Assembly (NCBI GenBank): GCA_002413785.1
Contig: DHXR01000042.1
Span: 83,187-147,186 of the forward strand
Source of the DNA: Mucilaginibacter sp. UBA5151
GTDB lineage: Bacteria > Bacteroidota > Bacteroidia > Sphingobacteriales > Sphingobacteriaceae
DNA length: 64,000 bases
Reading direction: 5' to 3'
Below the pieces are notes generated by a model. The model made no database searches, was not told the DNA's origin, and saw nothing but the letters and a program-made list of their open reading frames with translations. The position numbers and the translations under genes are program-made. Positions 46,301 through 54,660 of this stretch are shown piece by piece; position 1 is the stretch's first letter; each line of letters opens with the position of its first letter.

Positions 46301-47676
46301 TCATTATAACGTTGATGATATTTATTATAAGTGACCTGGATACCTCCGTTATTATTTCCGGAGAAGAGTGCGTATATGCCTTTCTGATTGGTCGGTTTTA
46401 TAATATCATCTTTACTGAAAAGTTGAACGTTGTTGTTTTTAATCGTTTTAGGTAATGCCGCTTTCTTTTCCCAAAATGAAAGGGAGTCCTGGTAGTTGTT
46501 AGTTCCATTTTTAAAGTCTTTAAAGAAAATGGTTTTAGCATTAATTAAACTATCCGATGGACTTTGAGGGTTAGGTATCCAGTCTAATTGAGACGCTGTG
46601 AATCCTTCTTTTTCCATCTTATCATCGAGCGCCGCACGAAGAAAATGCATTGAAGAATTTTGGTAGACATCCAATCGCCTCTTTTGCCAGCGTTGTTCCT
46701 TTGAAACCGTTCCGGTCATATTTTCAAATAAAACAGATCCCTCAAACTGTACCCGGATGGCGTTCCGGTCACTAAGGTTTAATGAAAAATGTTTAAGCAG
46801 ATATTTGATTTTATATCCCAAATCAGGGTTTTCAATCAATAAAAAATCGGACGAAGACGCAGTAAGTATATTTTGTTCCTCATCAAAATGCAAATAGAGT
46901 ACTTCCGGATTTACTATTTTACAATCCAGTGCAAGGTTGGATGTTCCTAAAAATTCATCTTTAAACCAGGACAAATATTTTTGCCGGTTAACATCTGTTA
47001 TACGCATGGCCTTTACGGTAACTTCATTTAAAATAAGTTGTTTAGGTAATATTTTAATATCACCTAAAGCTATCTTGCTATCGTTTACAGTTATGGTTTG
47101 GCTATAAGTTTCAAAACCAATTATTGATACAATTAATTCATATTTACCAGGTTTTACATTTTTTAAATTAAAAGTGCCATCATTAGCAGTTTTGGCGCCG
47201 ACAGAAGAGTTGCTTAAAAACACACTGGCATCGGCTACAGGTTTCTCATCTAAACTATCGATAACTCTTCCACTTATTTCACAGGTGGTCCGCTGCTCCT
47301 TTCGCTCCAATAATATATTATCGTCTACCTGCCTGAAAGACATATTGGTGTTTTGCAGTAAAATATCCAAAGTTTGTTCAATCGTACGTGTATCCCGCGT
47401 TAAATTCAGATGGGTTAGCATCCTGATATCGTCATCACGGTAAAAGAAACGGAAGGCAGATTGCTGCTCAATTCCTTTTATTGCCGTTTCCAGGCTTTCA
47501 TCCTGTAAACCAATCGTCACTTTTTCAGCTGTCAACTTTAATAATTCATCCCTTGAAGCAACTGGCTGGGCGCACACTACAGCATTGAAAACAAGGACGA
47601 AACCGATGGTAATCAGACTGACTGAACAATCAATTCTGAAATTTAAGAATTTGAATTTTGGCAAAATTGGTTTCAT
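43351..47676 (-). CDS. Fusion protein: STN + carboxypeptidase-regulatory domain + MG2 + plug-like region
   Basis: 1441 residues. Signal peptide (1-36), STN secretin/TonB short N-terminal domain (47-126), CarboxypepD_reg-like domain (133-205), a region of unknown fold (215-505), then from about 530 a copy of the neighbouring MG2/plug protein (EKLYLQFDKPYY at 551-562). The first ~505 residues parallel the 461-residue upstream protein, ending in the same RVAELLPVDYEP motif, so this is a head-to-tail fusion of paralogues of both neighbours. The plug-like part has WYYVNYKRVMIFVDGIPLDS and GIELNYATKFADVYEL. STN domains normally receive or send signals through FecR, encoded two genes upstream; here no TonB-dependent barrel follows. 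17 bp from the upstream gene. Confidence 0.82.
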   Translation of the reverse strand: MKPILPKFKFLNFRIDCSVSLITIGFVLVFNAVVCAQPVASRDELLKLTAEKVTIGLQDESLETAIKGIEQQSAFRFFYRDDDIRMLTHLNLTRDTRTIEQTLDILLQNTNMSFRQVDDNILLERKEQRTTCEISGRVIDSLDEKPVADASVFLSNSSVGAKTANDGTFNLKNVKPGKYELIVSIIGFETYSQTITVNDSKIALGDIKILPKQLILNEVTVKAMRITDVNRQKYLSWFKDEFLGTSNLALDCKIVNPEVLYLHFDEEQNILTASSSDFLLIENPDLGYKIKYLLKHFSLNLSDRNAIRVQFEGSVLFENMTGTVSKEQRWQKRRLDVYQNSSMHFLRAALDDKMEKEGFTASQLDWIPNPQSPSDSLINAKTIFFKDFKNGTNNYQDSLSFWEKKAALPKTIKNNNVQLFSKDDIIKPTNQKGIYALFSGNNNGGIQVTYNKYHQRYNDESTRLDFRKIYVLFDNNGVIIDPDALSITGAWSRNRVAELLPVDYEPTVTTTNQTEPQGVNVKESARSGPLKDDLIKLKIASDSSILKFPTEKLYLQFDKPYYSLGDTIWFKAYLLNDYLIGSDKSRIINIDIANDSNKVIKQYKLSVENGITWGNISIDKKDGFTTGTYTMRAYTNWMCNFRDSYFFYKSFYVASVNENSWLINKQVKETNINGNNTADVKLQLSNMDKKPFILEPLQLSVMDGNRRLFKQQVQTDLNGLIDVNFTIPQKANRLAIIAENEKKDRRVIIPITLNLPENTDVQFLPEGGNLVAGLPAQIGFKAIGEDGKSVQISGIITNNNRQQIAVFQSLHNGVGSFDLDVKEGESYTAKVTLPGGMVKDYALPAIKNSGTVLQVKNLIESDYLEVSVFATNDIAQSGNSYFLIGKARGIVCYAAVFDFREGDFMKRKIAKNLFPAGITHFTVMTAKYQPLNERLVFIDHNDKLNIQIVPDKSNYGSRDSVALQIKVRDNEGNPVEGNFSLAVTDDAQVKTDTLNNENIITRMLLTADLKGYVEEPGYYLSSKTTETWRALDNLLLTQGWVGYNWQQVLNPPAVVFKPEHEFMVKGSVFNVFNSAVKGTNVLLFSKTPAILMDTSTDNEGKFVFDHFPRVDTPIFVLKAVNKNGKSFNVGIKMDDIAPPAFTKPIAPLVTPWYVNSDAILLNYTRNNEQLKQQQYFPNGGQILKEVKITAKKIIKDSQNLNGPGNADLVLDEKDMEKAGKKNWLQLLQENIKGFREGASNAATHTDVFIGNLPVDVITHDYSLWYYVNYKRVMIFVDGIPLDSTFSQPPTIIDEKTFLESHYAEDIKGIELNYATKFADVYELRFISPWEPISKYAFIEITTRSGHGPFFGNTPGMYLYKPLPISWPKQFYKPKYAVKDTAKYLPDLRSTIDWEPNITTNANGEATVSFFTADKPSTYTLIIEGADMNGNLGYKKDKINIK
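44865..45099 (-). repeat. Near-identical tract shared with 42025-42259
   Basis: Partner of the tract at 42025-42259. Codes for the block around NERLVFID, TVMTAKYQPL, IAKNLFPAGI, REGDFMKRK and GIVCYAAVFDF. Confidence 0.75.
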
Positions 47677-47693
47677 AATAATTTGATTTAGGT

Positions 47694-49079
47694 TTACTGA
47701 TTATTTTCAGGTTCATAATCAAACGGTAAAAGTTCAGCTACCCTGCTTTCGGCCCAATAGCCTTCAAAAACAATACTTTCAGGGTTTAAAATAATTCCGT
47801 TATGATCAAAAAATATATACGGGGAAACAAATGTCAGGGCTGTTTTTGCAAAATTTGGCTGCTCTGATGCAGGAATGGTGGCGAGATTGCCTTTATAATT
47901 ATGCAATTTGGTGTACATTACGTAAAGACAGTCTTTAAAACTGAGCGCGTACACATCTCTTTTATCGGTGAGGTGAACAAACTCATTGGCAGGCAAAGGC
48001 GTTTTTCCGAGAACCTCAATATATTTTATGTCTGGATTCGTATGATATTCCGGGTTAGCTATTCTTTTTAATCTTAATACTTTAAAGCCTTCTGCCTCTA
48101 ATTGATTTTCAAGCGCCGAACGCAAAAAATGCATCACCGAACCGTTGTAGGTTTTCATCCTGTTTTTTTTCCAGATCTGTTGCCAGCCCTGATCGCCTTT
48201 TAAGGTTTCAAATAAAGCAGAACCTTTGAAATTAGCCTTACCACTTTTTTTATTGCTCGAAAACCGGGTTAAAAGGTATTTTATTTTGTACCCCAACACC
48301 TGATTTTCAATTTCCAGGAAATCCGGTGCCGAGGCAGTCAGCGTTCCTGTTCTTTTATCGTAGTTCAAATCAAGGATCTCCGGATTTAATATCACACATT
48401 TCCCGGGCAGGCTCCAGTTGCCTAAAAACTCCTCCGTAAACCATTTATAATTCTTATCCCGGGCCGGGTCGGGTTTAACTTTCACTTCTGATAAAGTAAT
48501 AAATTTGGGCGCTATTTCTATTCCGGGAAAGGCCAGGTTATCCCTGTCAACAAATAAGATTTTTTGAAAGGGTGTATACCCCATTATGGAAACAACAAGT
48601 TCGTATCTCCCGGACCTTTCTACTTTTAACGAAAAGCTCCCGCTGTTGTCTGTAACAGTTCCTATCGATGAGTTATTTAAAAAAACACTCACATTTGCAA
48701 TTGGCTTTTTATCGGTACTATCCAACACCCTGCCCCTTATTTCATACGAACTTTGCTGATCTTTACGCTCCAGCAAAATATTATGATCGATCTGCCGGAA
48801 GGACAGGGAGGAGTTTTGCAATAAAGCCCCCAGGGTTTGTTCAATGGTTCGGGTACCCAGTGTTAAATTCAGGTGGGCCAGCGGCCTGATATCCTCATTG
48901 CGATAATAGAACCGGAAAGGGGATTGCTGTTCCATTCTTTTGATAGCTATTTCCAGGCTTTCATCTTTCAGACCAAGCGTTACTTTTTCTGTCGTGATAT
49001 TTTGTCCTTTTCCTGTCATTGGAAACAATAACTGGAAAGCGACTATTAATAAAACCGTTACTGCTAAGCTGATACGCAT
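47694..49079 (-). CDS. STN and carboxypeptidase-regulatory domain protein
   Basis: 461 residues: signal peptide (1-25), STN domain (about 30-105: TEKVTLGLKDESLEIAIKRM, FRFYYRNEDIRPLAHLNLTL), a CarboxypepD_reg-like domain (112-185: IRGRVLDSTDKKPIANVSVFL) and a C-terminal region of unknown fold (205-461) ending RVAELLPFDYEP. In TonB-dependent transducers the first two domains precede a plug and barrel; here they end in an unrecognised domain. It is a free-standing paralogue of the N-terminal third of the fused protein downstream, 38 bp after fecR. Confidence 0.85.
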   Translation of the reverse strand: MRISLAVTVLLIVAFQLLFPMTGKGQNITTEKVTLGLKDESLEIAIKRMEQQSPFRFYYRNEDIRPLAHLNLTLGTRTIEQTLGALLQNSSLSFRQIDHNILLERKDQQSSYEIRGRVLDSTDKKPIANVSVFLNNSSIGTVTDNSGSFSLKVERSGRYELVVSIMGYTPFQKILFVDRDNLAFPGIEIAPKFITLSEVKVKPDPARDKNYKWFTEEFLGNWSLPGKCVILNPEILDLNYDKRTGTLTASAPDFLEIENQVLGYKIKYLLTRFSSNKKSGKANFKGSALFETLKGDQGWQQIWKKNRMKTYNGSVMHFLRSALENQLEAEGFKVLRLKRIANPEYHTNPDIKYIEVLGKTPLPANEFVHLTDKRDVYALSFKDCLYVMYTKLHNYKGNLATIPASEQPNFAKTALTFVSPYIFFDHNGIILNPESIVFEGYWAESRVAELLPFDYEPENNQ

Positions 49080-49117
49080 TAATTTAATAATTACGATGTG
49101 TGATCATTGGCATTTTT

Positions 49118-50107
49118 TTACTTATTGCATCCGGGGCCATCAATAATGATGCTTCCGTCGCCTTTGGTTTTATAGGTGGCGTTGTTGAAAGCACATATTA
49201 CATTCAATATCTTGTCCAGCTTTTCTTCTTTCAATGCAGTACCGGTAAAACGGCAGTTTTTGACCTTTTCATTAGCAAATCTGATCTTAATATTAAATCG
49301 CTGCTGTAGCTGCGCGGCAGCATCGGCAAAAGTGACATCATCAAAATGAATGTCGTTCTCCTGCCAGGCTAACGCCTTTTCGGCATCAACATCTTTTTTG
49401 GTATGCCGATGGCTAACGACATTAAAACTGATCTGCTGGTTGGGTGTAATAATTCCTAATGGCTGATCTCCGTTGGCAACACTTACTTTACCGCGTGTTA
49501 CAGTAACAATTACAGTATGCAGCAGGTTATCCTCTTTAATGTTAAAAGCAGTTCCCAAAACAGTTGTGACCACTTTACCTGTGTGTATAATGAATGGCTT
49601 TGAAGCATCATGCTGAATATCAAAATATGCCTCGCCGGATAAATAAACCTCCCTTTTTTTACTGTTAAATACTTTTGGATATTTTAATTCGGACCCTGAA
49701 TTTACCCGTATTTTACTTCCATCAGCCAAAACAACCTGCTTTTTTTGATTTACAGGAACATTCAGCACTGTTAACTGAACCGGATATAAGCTGTTCTGTA
49801 AAGTAGGCCATTCGAGGTAAATTGTAAAAAATACTGCAAGTACGGCAGCTACCGCCGCTACGCTGCGCCATAAATTTCTTCGTGGCCGCATGGTAACCAC
49901 TTTTGGATCATTAATGCCTGCGCCGGCCTGGATTTCATTGAACAAACCCGTCAACCATCCGTCCCTCGTTGCCTGATCCATTTGCTGCCATTCAGAGCCC
50001 GGATTCTCATTGTGATTTAACCAGGCTTCAATACGTTCAATTTCTTCATGCGTCGCTTCTCCTTTTAGGTAGCGATCTAACAGATCTTCAATATCAATTC
50101 GACTCAT
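49118..50107 (-). CDS. FecR-family anti-sigma/signal transducer
   Basis: 329 residues. N-terminal cytoplasmic part (1-75, RIDIEDLLDRYLKGEATHEE: the sigma-interacting domain), one membrane helix (about 78-99), the FecR domain (about 113-200: QVVLADGSKIRVNSGSELKYP, EVYLSGEAYFDI, VVTTVLGTAFNI) and a C-terminal DUF4974-type STN-like domain (ADAAAQLQQRFNIKIRF to the end). It should hold the sigma factor encoded upstream inactive until the envelope partner signals. 87 bp after the sigma gene. Confidence 0.95.
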   Translation of the reverse strand: MSRIDIEDLLDRYLKGEATHEEIERIEAWLNHNENPGSEWQQMDQATRDGWLTGLFNEIQAGAGINDPKVVTMRPRRNLWRSVAAVAAVLAVFFTIYLEWPTLQNSLYPVQLTVLNVPVNQKKQVVLADGSKIRVNSGSELKYPKVFNSKKREVYLSGEAYFDIQHDASKPFIIHTGKVVTTVLGTAFNIKEDNLLHTVIVTVTRGKVSVANGDQPLGIITPNQQISFNVVSHRHTKKDVDAEKALAWQENDIHFDDVTFADAAAQLQQRFNIKIRFANEKVKNCRFTGTALKEEKLDKILNVICAFNNATYKTKGDGSIIIDGPGCNK

Positions 50108-50194
50108 CTAATCCACATTTTGACAATAGTCGGATGAATGGGGAAATCGTACTATATAAAAATGAAATATTTTTAATTTGACAGGAATTACTGG

Positions 50195-50779
50195 TTATGA
50201 TAACCACCAAAACATAAAAGCAAAAGTAGTAATACTCGTTAATGATTTCCGTAAATGCTTTATCGCAACTGACACCTGGTTCTTGATAGTTTGTTCGGAC
50301 AAGTTAAGTTTTTCAGCGATCTCATGGTTGCTTAAGCCATCTTCCCTGCTTAACTTGTAAATTTCTTTAACCCTTGGCGGCAGTTGATCCAATGATTTCT
50401 GGATAGCCAGATTAAGTTCCCTGGCTTCAACTTGCTTATCGATACTATGCTGATAAAAAGCAGATAAAGACTGCTGCATTGAAGCATATTCCTGGCGCGT
50501 TACGTTTTTCCTGATCTTATCAATTATACGGTGCCTGATCATCGAAAAAAGGTACGATTGCAAATTGGAGTTAATGTTGAGCTGCGCCCTGTTTTCCCAA
50601 AGTTTTACAAACAGGTCATGCAGGATATCTTTAGCGTCGTCGAGGTTGTATAATTTTGAAGCGGCAAAACCGGCGAGGCTTTTGGCATACCGGTTGTAAA
50701 TTTCAGTAAAAGCTTGCTGATCATCTTTTTTTAATAAGATAATCAATTGTTCATTTGTTAATTTGTTATAAGCGGTCAT
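50195..50779 (-). CDS. ECF RNA polymerase sigma-70 factor
   Basis: 194 residues, the Bacteroidota family found with FecR proteins. Region 2 at about 22-90 (FTEIYNRYAKSLAGFAASKL, DAKDILHDLFVKLWENR, LQSYLFSMIRHRIID) and region 4 at about 130-180 (LDQLPPRVKEIYKLSREDGLS, EIAEKLNLSEQTIKNQV). An extra hydrophobic C-terminus (TTFAFMFWWLS) is common in this group. First gene of a five-gene locus reading sigma, fecR, STN protein, fused protein, MG2/plug protein. Confidence 0.95.
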   Translation of the reverse strand: MTAYNKLTNEQLIILLKKDDQQAFTEIYNRYAKSLAGFAASKLYNLDDAKDILHDLFVKLWENRAQLNINSNLQSYLFSMIRHRIIDKIRKNVTRQEYASMQQSLSAFYQHSIDKQVEARELNLAIQKSLDQLPPRVKEIYKLSREDGLSNHEIAEKLNLSEQTIKNQVSVAIKHLRKSLTSITTFAFMFWWLS

Positions 50780-50936
50780 TAGGTTTATTAACGCCTAATG
50801 TAATATTAAATAAACATAAGAACAACCGCTTTGAAAAATCATAAAATGTCTGCATGTAAATTTATCAACTTTTAAAATGACAATTCGTCAAGGTCTTAAT
50901 CTTCAAATTATCAAATTAACATATCTTCAAATTGAA

Positions 50937-51959
50937 TTAGATCCTTTTTTCCACCCGGTCATAAAAGCCGCCAAAGGTGTTGGTCTTAACGCCCTCCTCC
51001 TTAAAAAAGTCACCGGGGAAGCCTAATTGAATAGCGCTAACCTCATCTAATTTTTGCAGGTGCGCCTTAGTCAGGTTAACATCAATAGTTTTAAGGTTAT
51101 CTTCCAACTGACTTACTTTAGTTGCTCCGACTATCGGAATACCAGAGAACCCTTGTTCAGTAGTCCATTTTAAGGCGACATTTCCGGGAGAAATACCTAA
51201 CTCATCAGCAATAGCGACCACAGCCCTGATAATATTTGTACTTCGGTCGTTAAGGCGCACACTTTCGGGTTTTATACGACCCTGCTCCCCGCGCAGGTAT
51301 TTACCGGTTAGTACGCCCCCGCCCAGCGGCGCCCAGGGTGTAACAGTCATCCCGAAATGTTTCGCCATCGGAATAAGTTCACGTTCCGGGGTACGCGAAA
51401 TCAGGCTGTATTCAACCTGCAGGGCAACAAACTGGCTCCACCCCATCAGCTCTGCCAGCGTATTACCTTTGGCAACCACCCAGGCGGGCGTATCACTTAT
51501 GGCGGCATAGTTCACCTTCCCCTGCCTGATCAGGTCATCCATCCCCCTTAAAACTTCGTCAATCGGTGTCAGGTCATCCCAAATATGCAGGTATAATAAG
51601 TCAATAAAATCAGTTTTTAGCCGTTTAAGGCTCTCTTCTACGCTCCTCATCATATTTTTGCGGTTATTGCCCGAGGCGTTAGGATTACTCACGTTATCTT
51701 TCAAAGAATACTTGGTTGCGAGCACAAAATAGTCGCGGTCGTGATTGGCAACATATTCGCCGATAATTTTTTCGCTGGCGCCCAGTTTGTAAATATTGGC
51801 TGTATCGATGAAATTACCGCCGGCATCGGCAAAGGTATCCATAATAGCAAAGCTGGTATCCCTGTCAGCGCCCCAGCCTGCTTCAGTACCAAACCCCATG
51901 GTACCAAGACATAATTCAGAAACTTTGAGGCCCGAGCGGCCTAATAATTTGTATTTCAT
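50937..51959 (-). CDS. Aldo/keto reductase
   Basis: 340-residue NADPH-dependent oxidoreductase with the TIM-barrel AKR fold. Catalytic tetrad visible: Asp52 and Tyr57 (FIDTANIYKLG), Lys83 (LATKYS), His125 (LYLHIWD). Cofactor-binding IPIVGATKVSQLEDNL is near the C-terminus. Substrate unknown. Alone; an AT-rich 'cttcaaattatc' repeat sits just after the stop at 50900-50935. Confidence 0.94.
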   Translation of the reverse strand: MKYKLLGRSGLKVSELCLGTMGFGTEAGWGADRDTSFAIMDTFADAGGNFIDTANIYKLGASEKIIGEYVANHDRDYFVLATKYSLKDNVSNPNASGNNRKNMMRSVEESLKRLKTDFIDLLYLHIWDDLTPIDEVLRGMDDLIRQGKVNYAAISDTPAWVVAKGNTLAELMGWSQFVALQVEYSLISRTPERELIPMAKHFGMTVTPWAPLGGGVLTGKYLRGEQGRIKPESVRLNDRSTNIIRAVVAIADELGISPGNVALKWTTEQGFSGIPIVGATKVSQLEDNLKTIDVNLTKAHLQKLDEVSAIQLGFPGDFFKEEGVKTNTFGGFYDRVEKRI

Positions 51960-52015
51960 AGGATAAAAATTTTAAAAACTGTTTTTGGACCATCTACCGG
52001 GGCAGCAATAATCTG

Positions 52016-52879
52016 CTATCCCTTAAATTTGCTCTTTCTCTTTACCAGGCCGCCTGTTGTATCATCAATACTTTGCTGAACAATAAATGCTGCCGGGTCG
52101 ATATCTAATATCTCCTGTTTTATTGAGGGAATCTCCAGCCTCGTTGCAACGGTAAAAACAATATCACGTGGTGCATTTATATGCCCGTCTTTACCATACC
52201 CGCTTTTACCTTCATACACGGTAACCCCGCGTCCCCGTTTTGTTATAGCCTTCCTTATTGCATCTCCTTTTGCTGAAACAACGGTAATGCCTGTATATTG
52301 CTCAATACCATTTAAAACAAAATCAATCATTTTTGAAGCACCCAAATAAGTAATAATGGAATAAAGCGCCGGTTCAACCCCCAAATAAAATACCGCAACT
52401 GAAAATAGTGTGATATTGAAAATGAGGGTAACATCGCTCACTTTTAAAATCTGCATTTTTTTGCTGACCAGCAGGGCCACTATTTCGGTACCATCAAGCA
52501 CCGCCCCGCCGCGAATGGCCAGCCCGGCGCCTATGCCTAAAAAAATACCGCCGAAAACTGACGCGAGCCCCTTGTCGTGGGTAACCTCCGGAAAATTCAC
52601 AAAAGCCAGGCACAACGAAAGACCTGCAATAGCCAAAGTGCCCCTTATGGCAAAACTGGTCCCCAGTTGCCGGTAGCCTAAAATCAAAAAAGGCATATTG
52701 ATGAAAAAAATAAGGATGGATAAGGAAGCCCCCGTAATTTTTGCCAGAAGCATTGACATCCCGGTGACGCCGCCGTCAATAAATTTGGTTGAAAGCAGGA
52801 AGCCTTTGATACCCATTCCTGCAGATAGTATGCCTGAAATTACAAGGATAAAACTTTCAATATGGCGTTTTAATTTCAC
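52016..52879 (-). CDS. YitT family membrane protein
   Basis: 287 residues: five or six hydrophobic helices (about 10-200; GVTGMSMLLAKITGASLSI, GIGAGLAIRGGAVLDGTEIVALL) followed by a cytosolic DUF2179 domain (GVTVYEGKSGYGKDGHINAPRDIVFTVATR, about 225-270). Transport or regulatory role is not established for the family. The start codon is GTG (52877-52879); no in-frame ATG occurs before the conserved first helix. A near -7 box TATATTTA is at 52883-52890. Confidence 0.9.
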   Translation of the reverse strand: MKLKRHIESFILVISGILSAGMGIKGFLLSTKFIDGGVTGMSMLLAKITGASLSILIFFINMPFLILGYRQLGTSFAIRGTLAIAGLSLCLAFVNFPEVTHDKGLASVFGGIFLGIGAGLAIRGGAVLDGTEIVALLVSKKMQILKVSDVTLIFNITLFSVAVFYLGVEPALYSIITYLGASKMIDFVLNGIEQYTGITVVSAKGDAIRKAITKRGRGVTVYEGKSGYGKDGHINAPRDIVFTVATRLEIPSIKQEILDIDPAAFIVQQSIDDTTGGLVKRKSKFKG

Positions 52880-52990
52880 GTCTAAATATACGACATGAAA
52901 ATAATGGAAAGCGAAAATTTATCAGACAATAAATGGTGTCTGAAGGGTTGATTGAGTTGTTATATAGTTGAAAGGTTGAATTTCGAAAAA

Positions 52991-53020
52991 ATGACCCAAT
53001 GACCCAATGACCCAATGACC
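52991..53020. repeat. Octamer tandem repeat ATGACCCA
   Basis: ATGACCCA repeated 3.75 times with an 8-bp period, directly after the desaturase stop codon. Confidence 0.85.
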
Positions 53021-53021
53021 A

Positions 53022-54002
53022 TCACCCGTTTATCCAGCTGAATTTATACTCCAGCATCGGGTTTCTCATCCTTTCAGCCACGCGCAATAAGCGGGCCGGA
53101 AGGTTGATAACATAATCGCGTGCTTTTTCACCTGTTTCGCTTAAACCAGCAATGCTTTCAATATGCCAGTCTTCAATCAGTTCTTTTAAAATGTCAACAT
53201 AATCAACTGCTGTATATATGCCCAATCGTTGTGCAGCATCAGTAAAATGTCCGAATGTTTGACCTACTTTTAAACCAACTTCGCGCAAAAAGTGTGCAGG
53301 CATAACAATTTTCTTACGCATCATATCTTCAAAAGCCAGCATGGCTTCGTTAGGGTCCACTTCAAATATTTTTTCAATAAAATATTTATAAGCTTTCGCA
53401 TGACGGGCTTCATCTCCTGCAATAACGCCGCACATTTTTGACAAAAGCATATCGCCGTCTTTCTTTGCCTGGGAGGCAACCCGCCGGTGAGAAACATTGG
53501 TCGCCAGTTCCTGGAAAGAAGTGTAAACAAAATTGCGGTATGGGTCATGACCTGTTCCAATATCAAAACCATCGGCAATAAGGTATTGGGTTGATATTTC
53601 CATCTTGCGCATATTAACCCTGCCCGATAAGTATAAATATTTATTAAGCAAATCGCCATGTCGGTTTTCTTCGCCGGTCCAATGCCGGGTCCACTGCATC
53701 CAGCCGCCATCTTCATCTCTTGATACACCCTGTACCATGGTTAACCATGATTCGTATGTAGGCAGGGCTTCCTCAGTAATGGTATCGCCAACTAAAACCG
53801 CAATTAAATCGTAAGATAACCCCTGGGCGCTTTCCTGAAGTTCTTTAATTTCACTAAAAAAAGTCCCACGCGAAGAATCAGGCAAAAAATCAGATGGCTG
53901 CCAAATCGTATCAATGGGTTTCAAAAATTCATCCTTTTTTTCAAGCATGAACTTTTCGATATGCACCATCACTTCCCGTCGCTTTTCTTCAAAAAATTTC
54001 AT
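53022..54002 (-). CDS. Acyl-ACP desaturase (soluble di-iron type)
   Basis: 326 residues of the plant stearoyl-ACP desaturase family, introducing a double bond into ACP-bound saturated fatty acids to adjust membrane fluidity. Di-iron ligands are visible: Glu78/79 in TEEALPTYE, EENRH (111-115), Glu165 in FQELATNVSHRR and DEARH (197-201). No membrane segment. It has a well-formed promoter with an overlapping palindrome just upstream, indicating dedicated regulation. Confidence 0.95.
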   Translation of the reverse strand: MKFFEEKRREVMVHIEKFMLEKKDEFLKPIDTIWQPSDFLPDSSRGTFFSEIKELQESAQGLSYDLIAVLVGDTITEEALPTYESWLTMVQGVSRDEDGGWMQWTRHWTGEENRHGDLLNKYLYLSGRVNMRKMEISTQYLIADGFDIGTGHDPYRNFVYTSFQELATNVSHRRVASQAKKDGDMLLSKMCGVIAGDEARHAKAYKYFIEKIFEVDPNEAMLAFEDMMRKKIVMPAHFLREVGLKVGQTFGHFTDAAQRLGIYTAVDYVDILKELIEDWHIESIAGLSETGEKARDYVINLPARLLRVAERMRNPMLEYKFSWING

Positions 54003-54019
54003 AACAACTTATTAAAGTA

Positions 54020-54052
54020 CAAAGGTATGGATTTATAACTATATAAATCCAT
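54020..54052 (-). promoter_or_regulatory. Promoter and overlapping palindromic operator of the desaturase gene
   Basis: On the minus strand TACCTTTG (54020-54027) is a perfect -7 box 17 bp before the ATG. The spacer upstream of it is filled by a perfect 11-bp inverted repeat, ATGGATTTATA (54027-54037) and TATAAATCCAT (54042-54052) with a 4-bp centre. A dimeric repressor bound here would cover the promoter. The regulator is not in the window. Confidence 0.65.
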
Positions 54053-54660
54053 CATTTTTAGCGTAAGAAATTAATAGCCCTTTTGCTTAGTAGCCGGTAG
54101 ATTATAAAACTGCGATCTGTCATCAAAAACTGATAATCACGCCTATTAAACTCAGGAAATACAGACCAGATCTATTTTTCTGCGATATATTTTACAGTAA
54201 ATCAATGCCTTATGGGTCATTTTTAATATTTTTTCTGCAAAAACCATCATCAGGATAACCTAAAAGGAGCTTTAGACCGTATAAGCCGCATGTCTGTCAG
54301 TATTATCAATATGGGGAAATATTTACTCAACTTTAATATACTCATTTTCAAAATATGCAAAAGTACAGGGAACATTTACATTGTTATTGATGAATTTAAC
54401 ACCCCTGCCTGTTAATAAACAGATGCCAGACGTACTTGGATTGCTTTTTGCTATAGAGTAGCATGCATAAAGTATATAAATTAAGCATAAATATGCTAAT
54501 TGTAGGCGTTGCAGAAGGTTTTTAAAGAGAGTTGTGCATGTGTACAATATGTTTATATATGCATAAGTATGTTTACCTGCTTTTTATTATTTTCATTTAT
54601 TTTATGCGCATTAAATTAGTAGATAACCGTATTCTTATCATAATTTAAGAAAAACACAAA
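54053..54660. other. AT-rich intergenic region
   Basis: About 600 bp between divergent desaturase and kinase genes. I see no convincing gene. A perfect minus-strand -7 box TACTTTTG (54358-54365) lies before a 31-codon ORF (ATG near 54344) that could be a small peptide or chance. Near-consensus plus-strand boxes TATGTTTA at about 54547-54575 may belong to the kinase gene. Confidence 0.35.

Noticed and set aside
40451..47676. True alpha-2-macroglobulin protease trap
   Set aside because: The MG2-type repeats are present but I see no CGEQ thioester and no bait-region/complement-like C-terminal domain.
54323..54547. 74-residue minus-strand ORF between desaturase and kinase
   Set aside because: AT-rich, low complexity at codon level, no homology features; the nearby -7 box would start transcription inside it.
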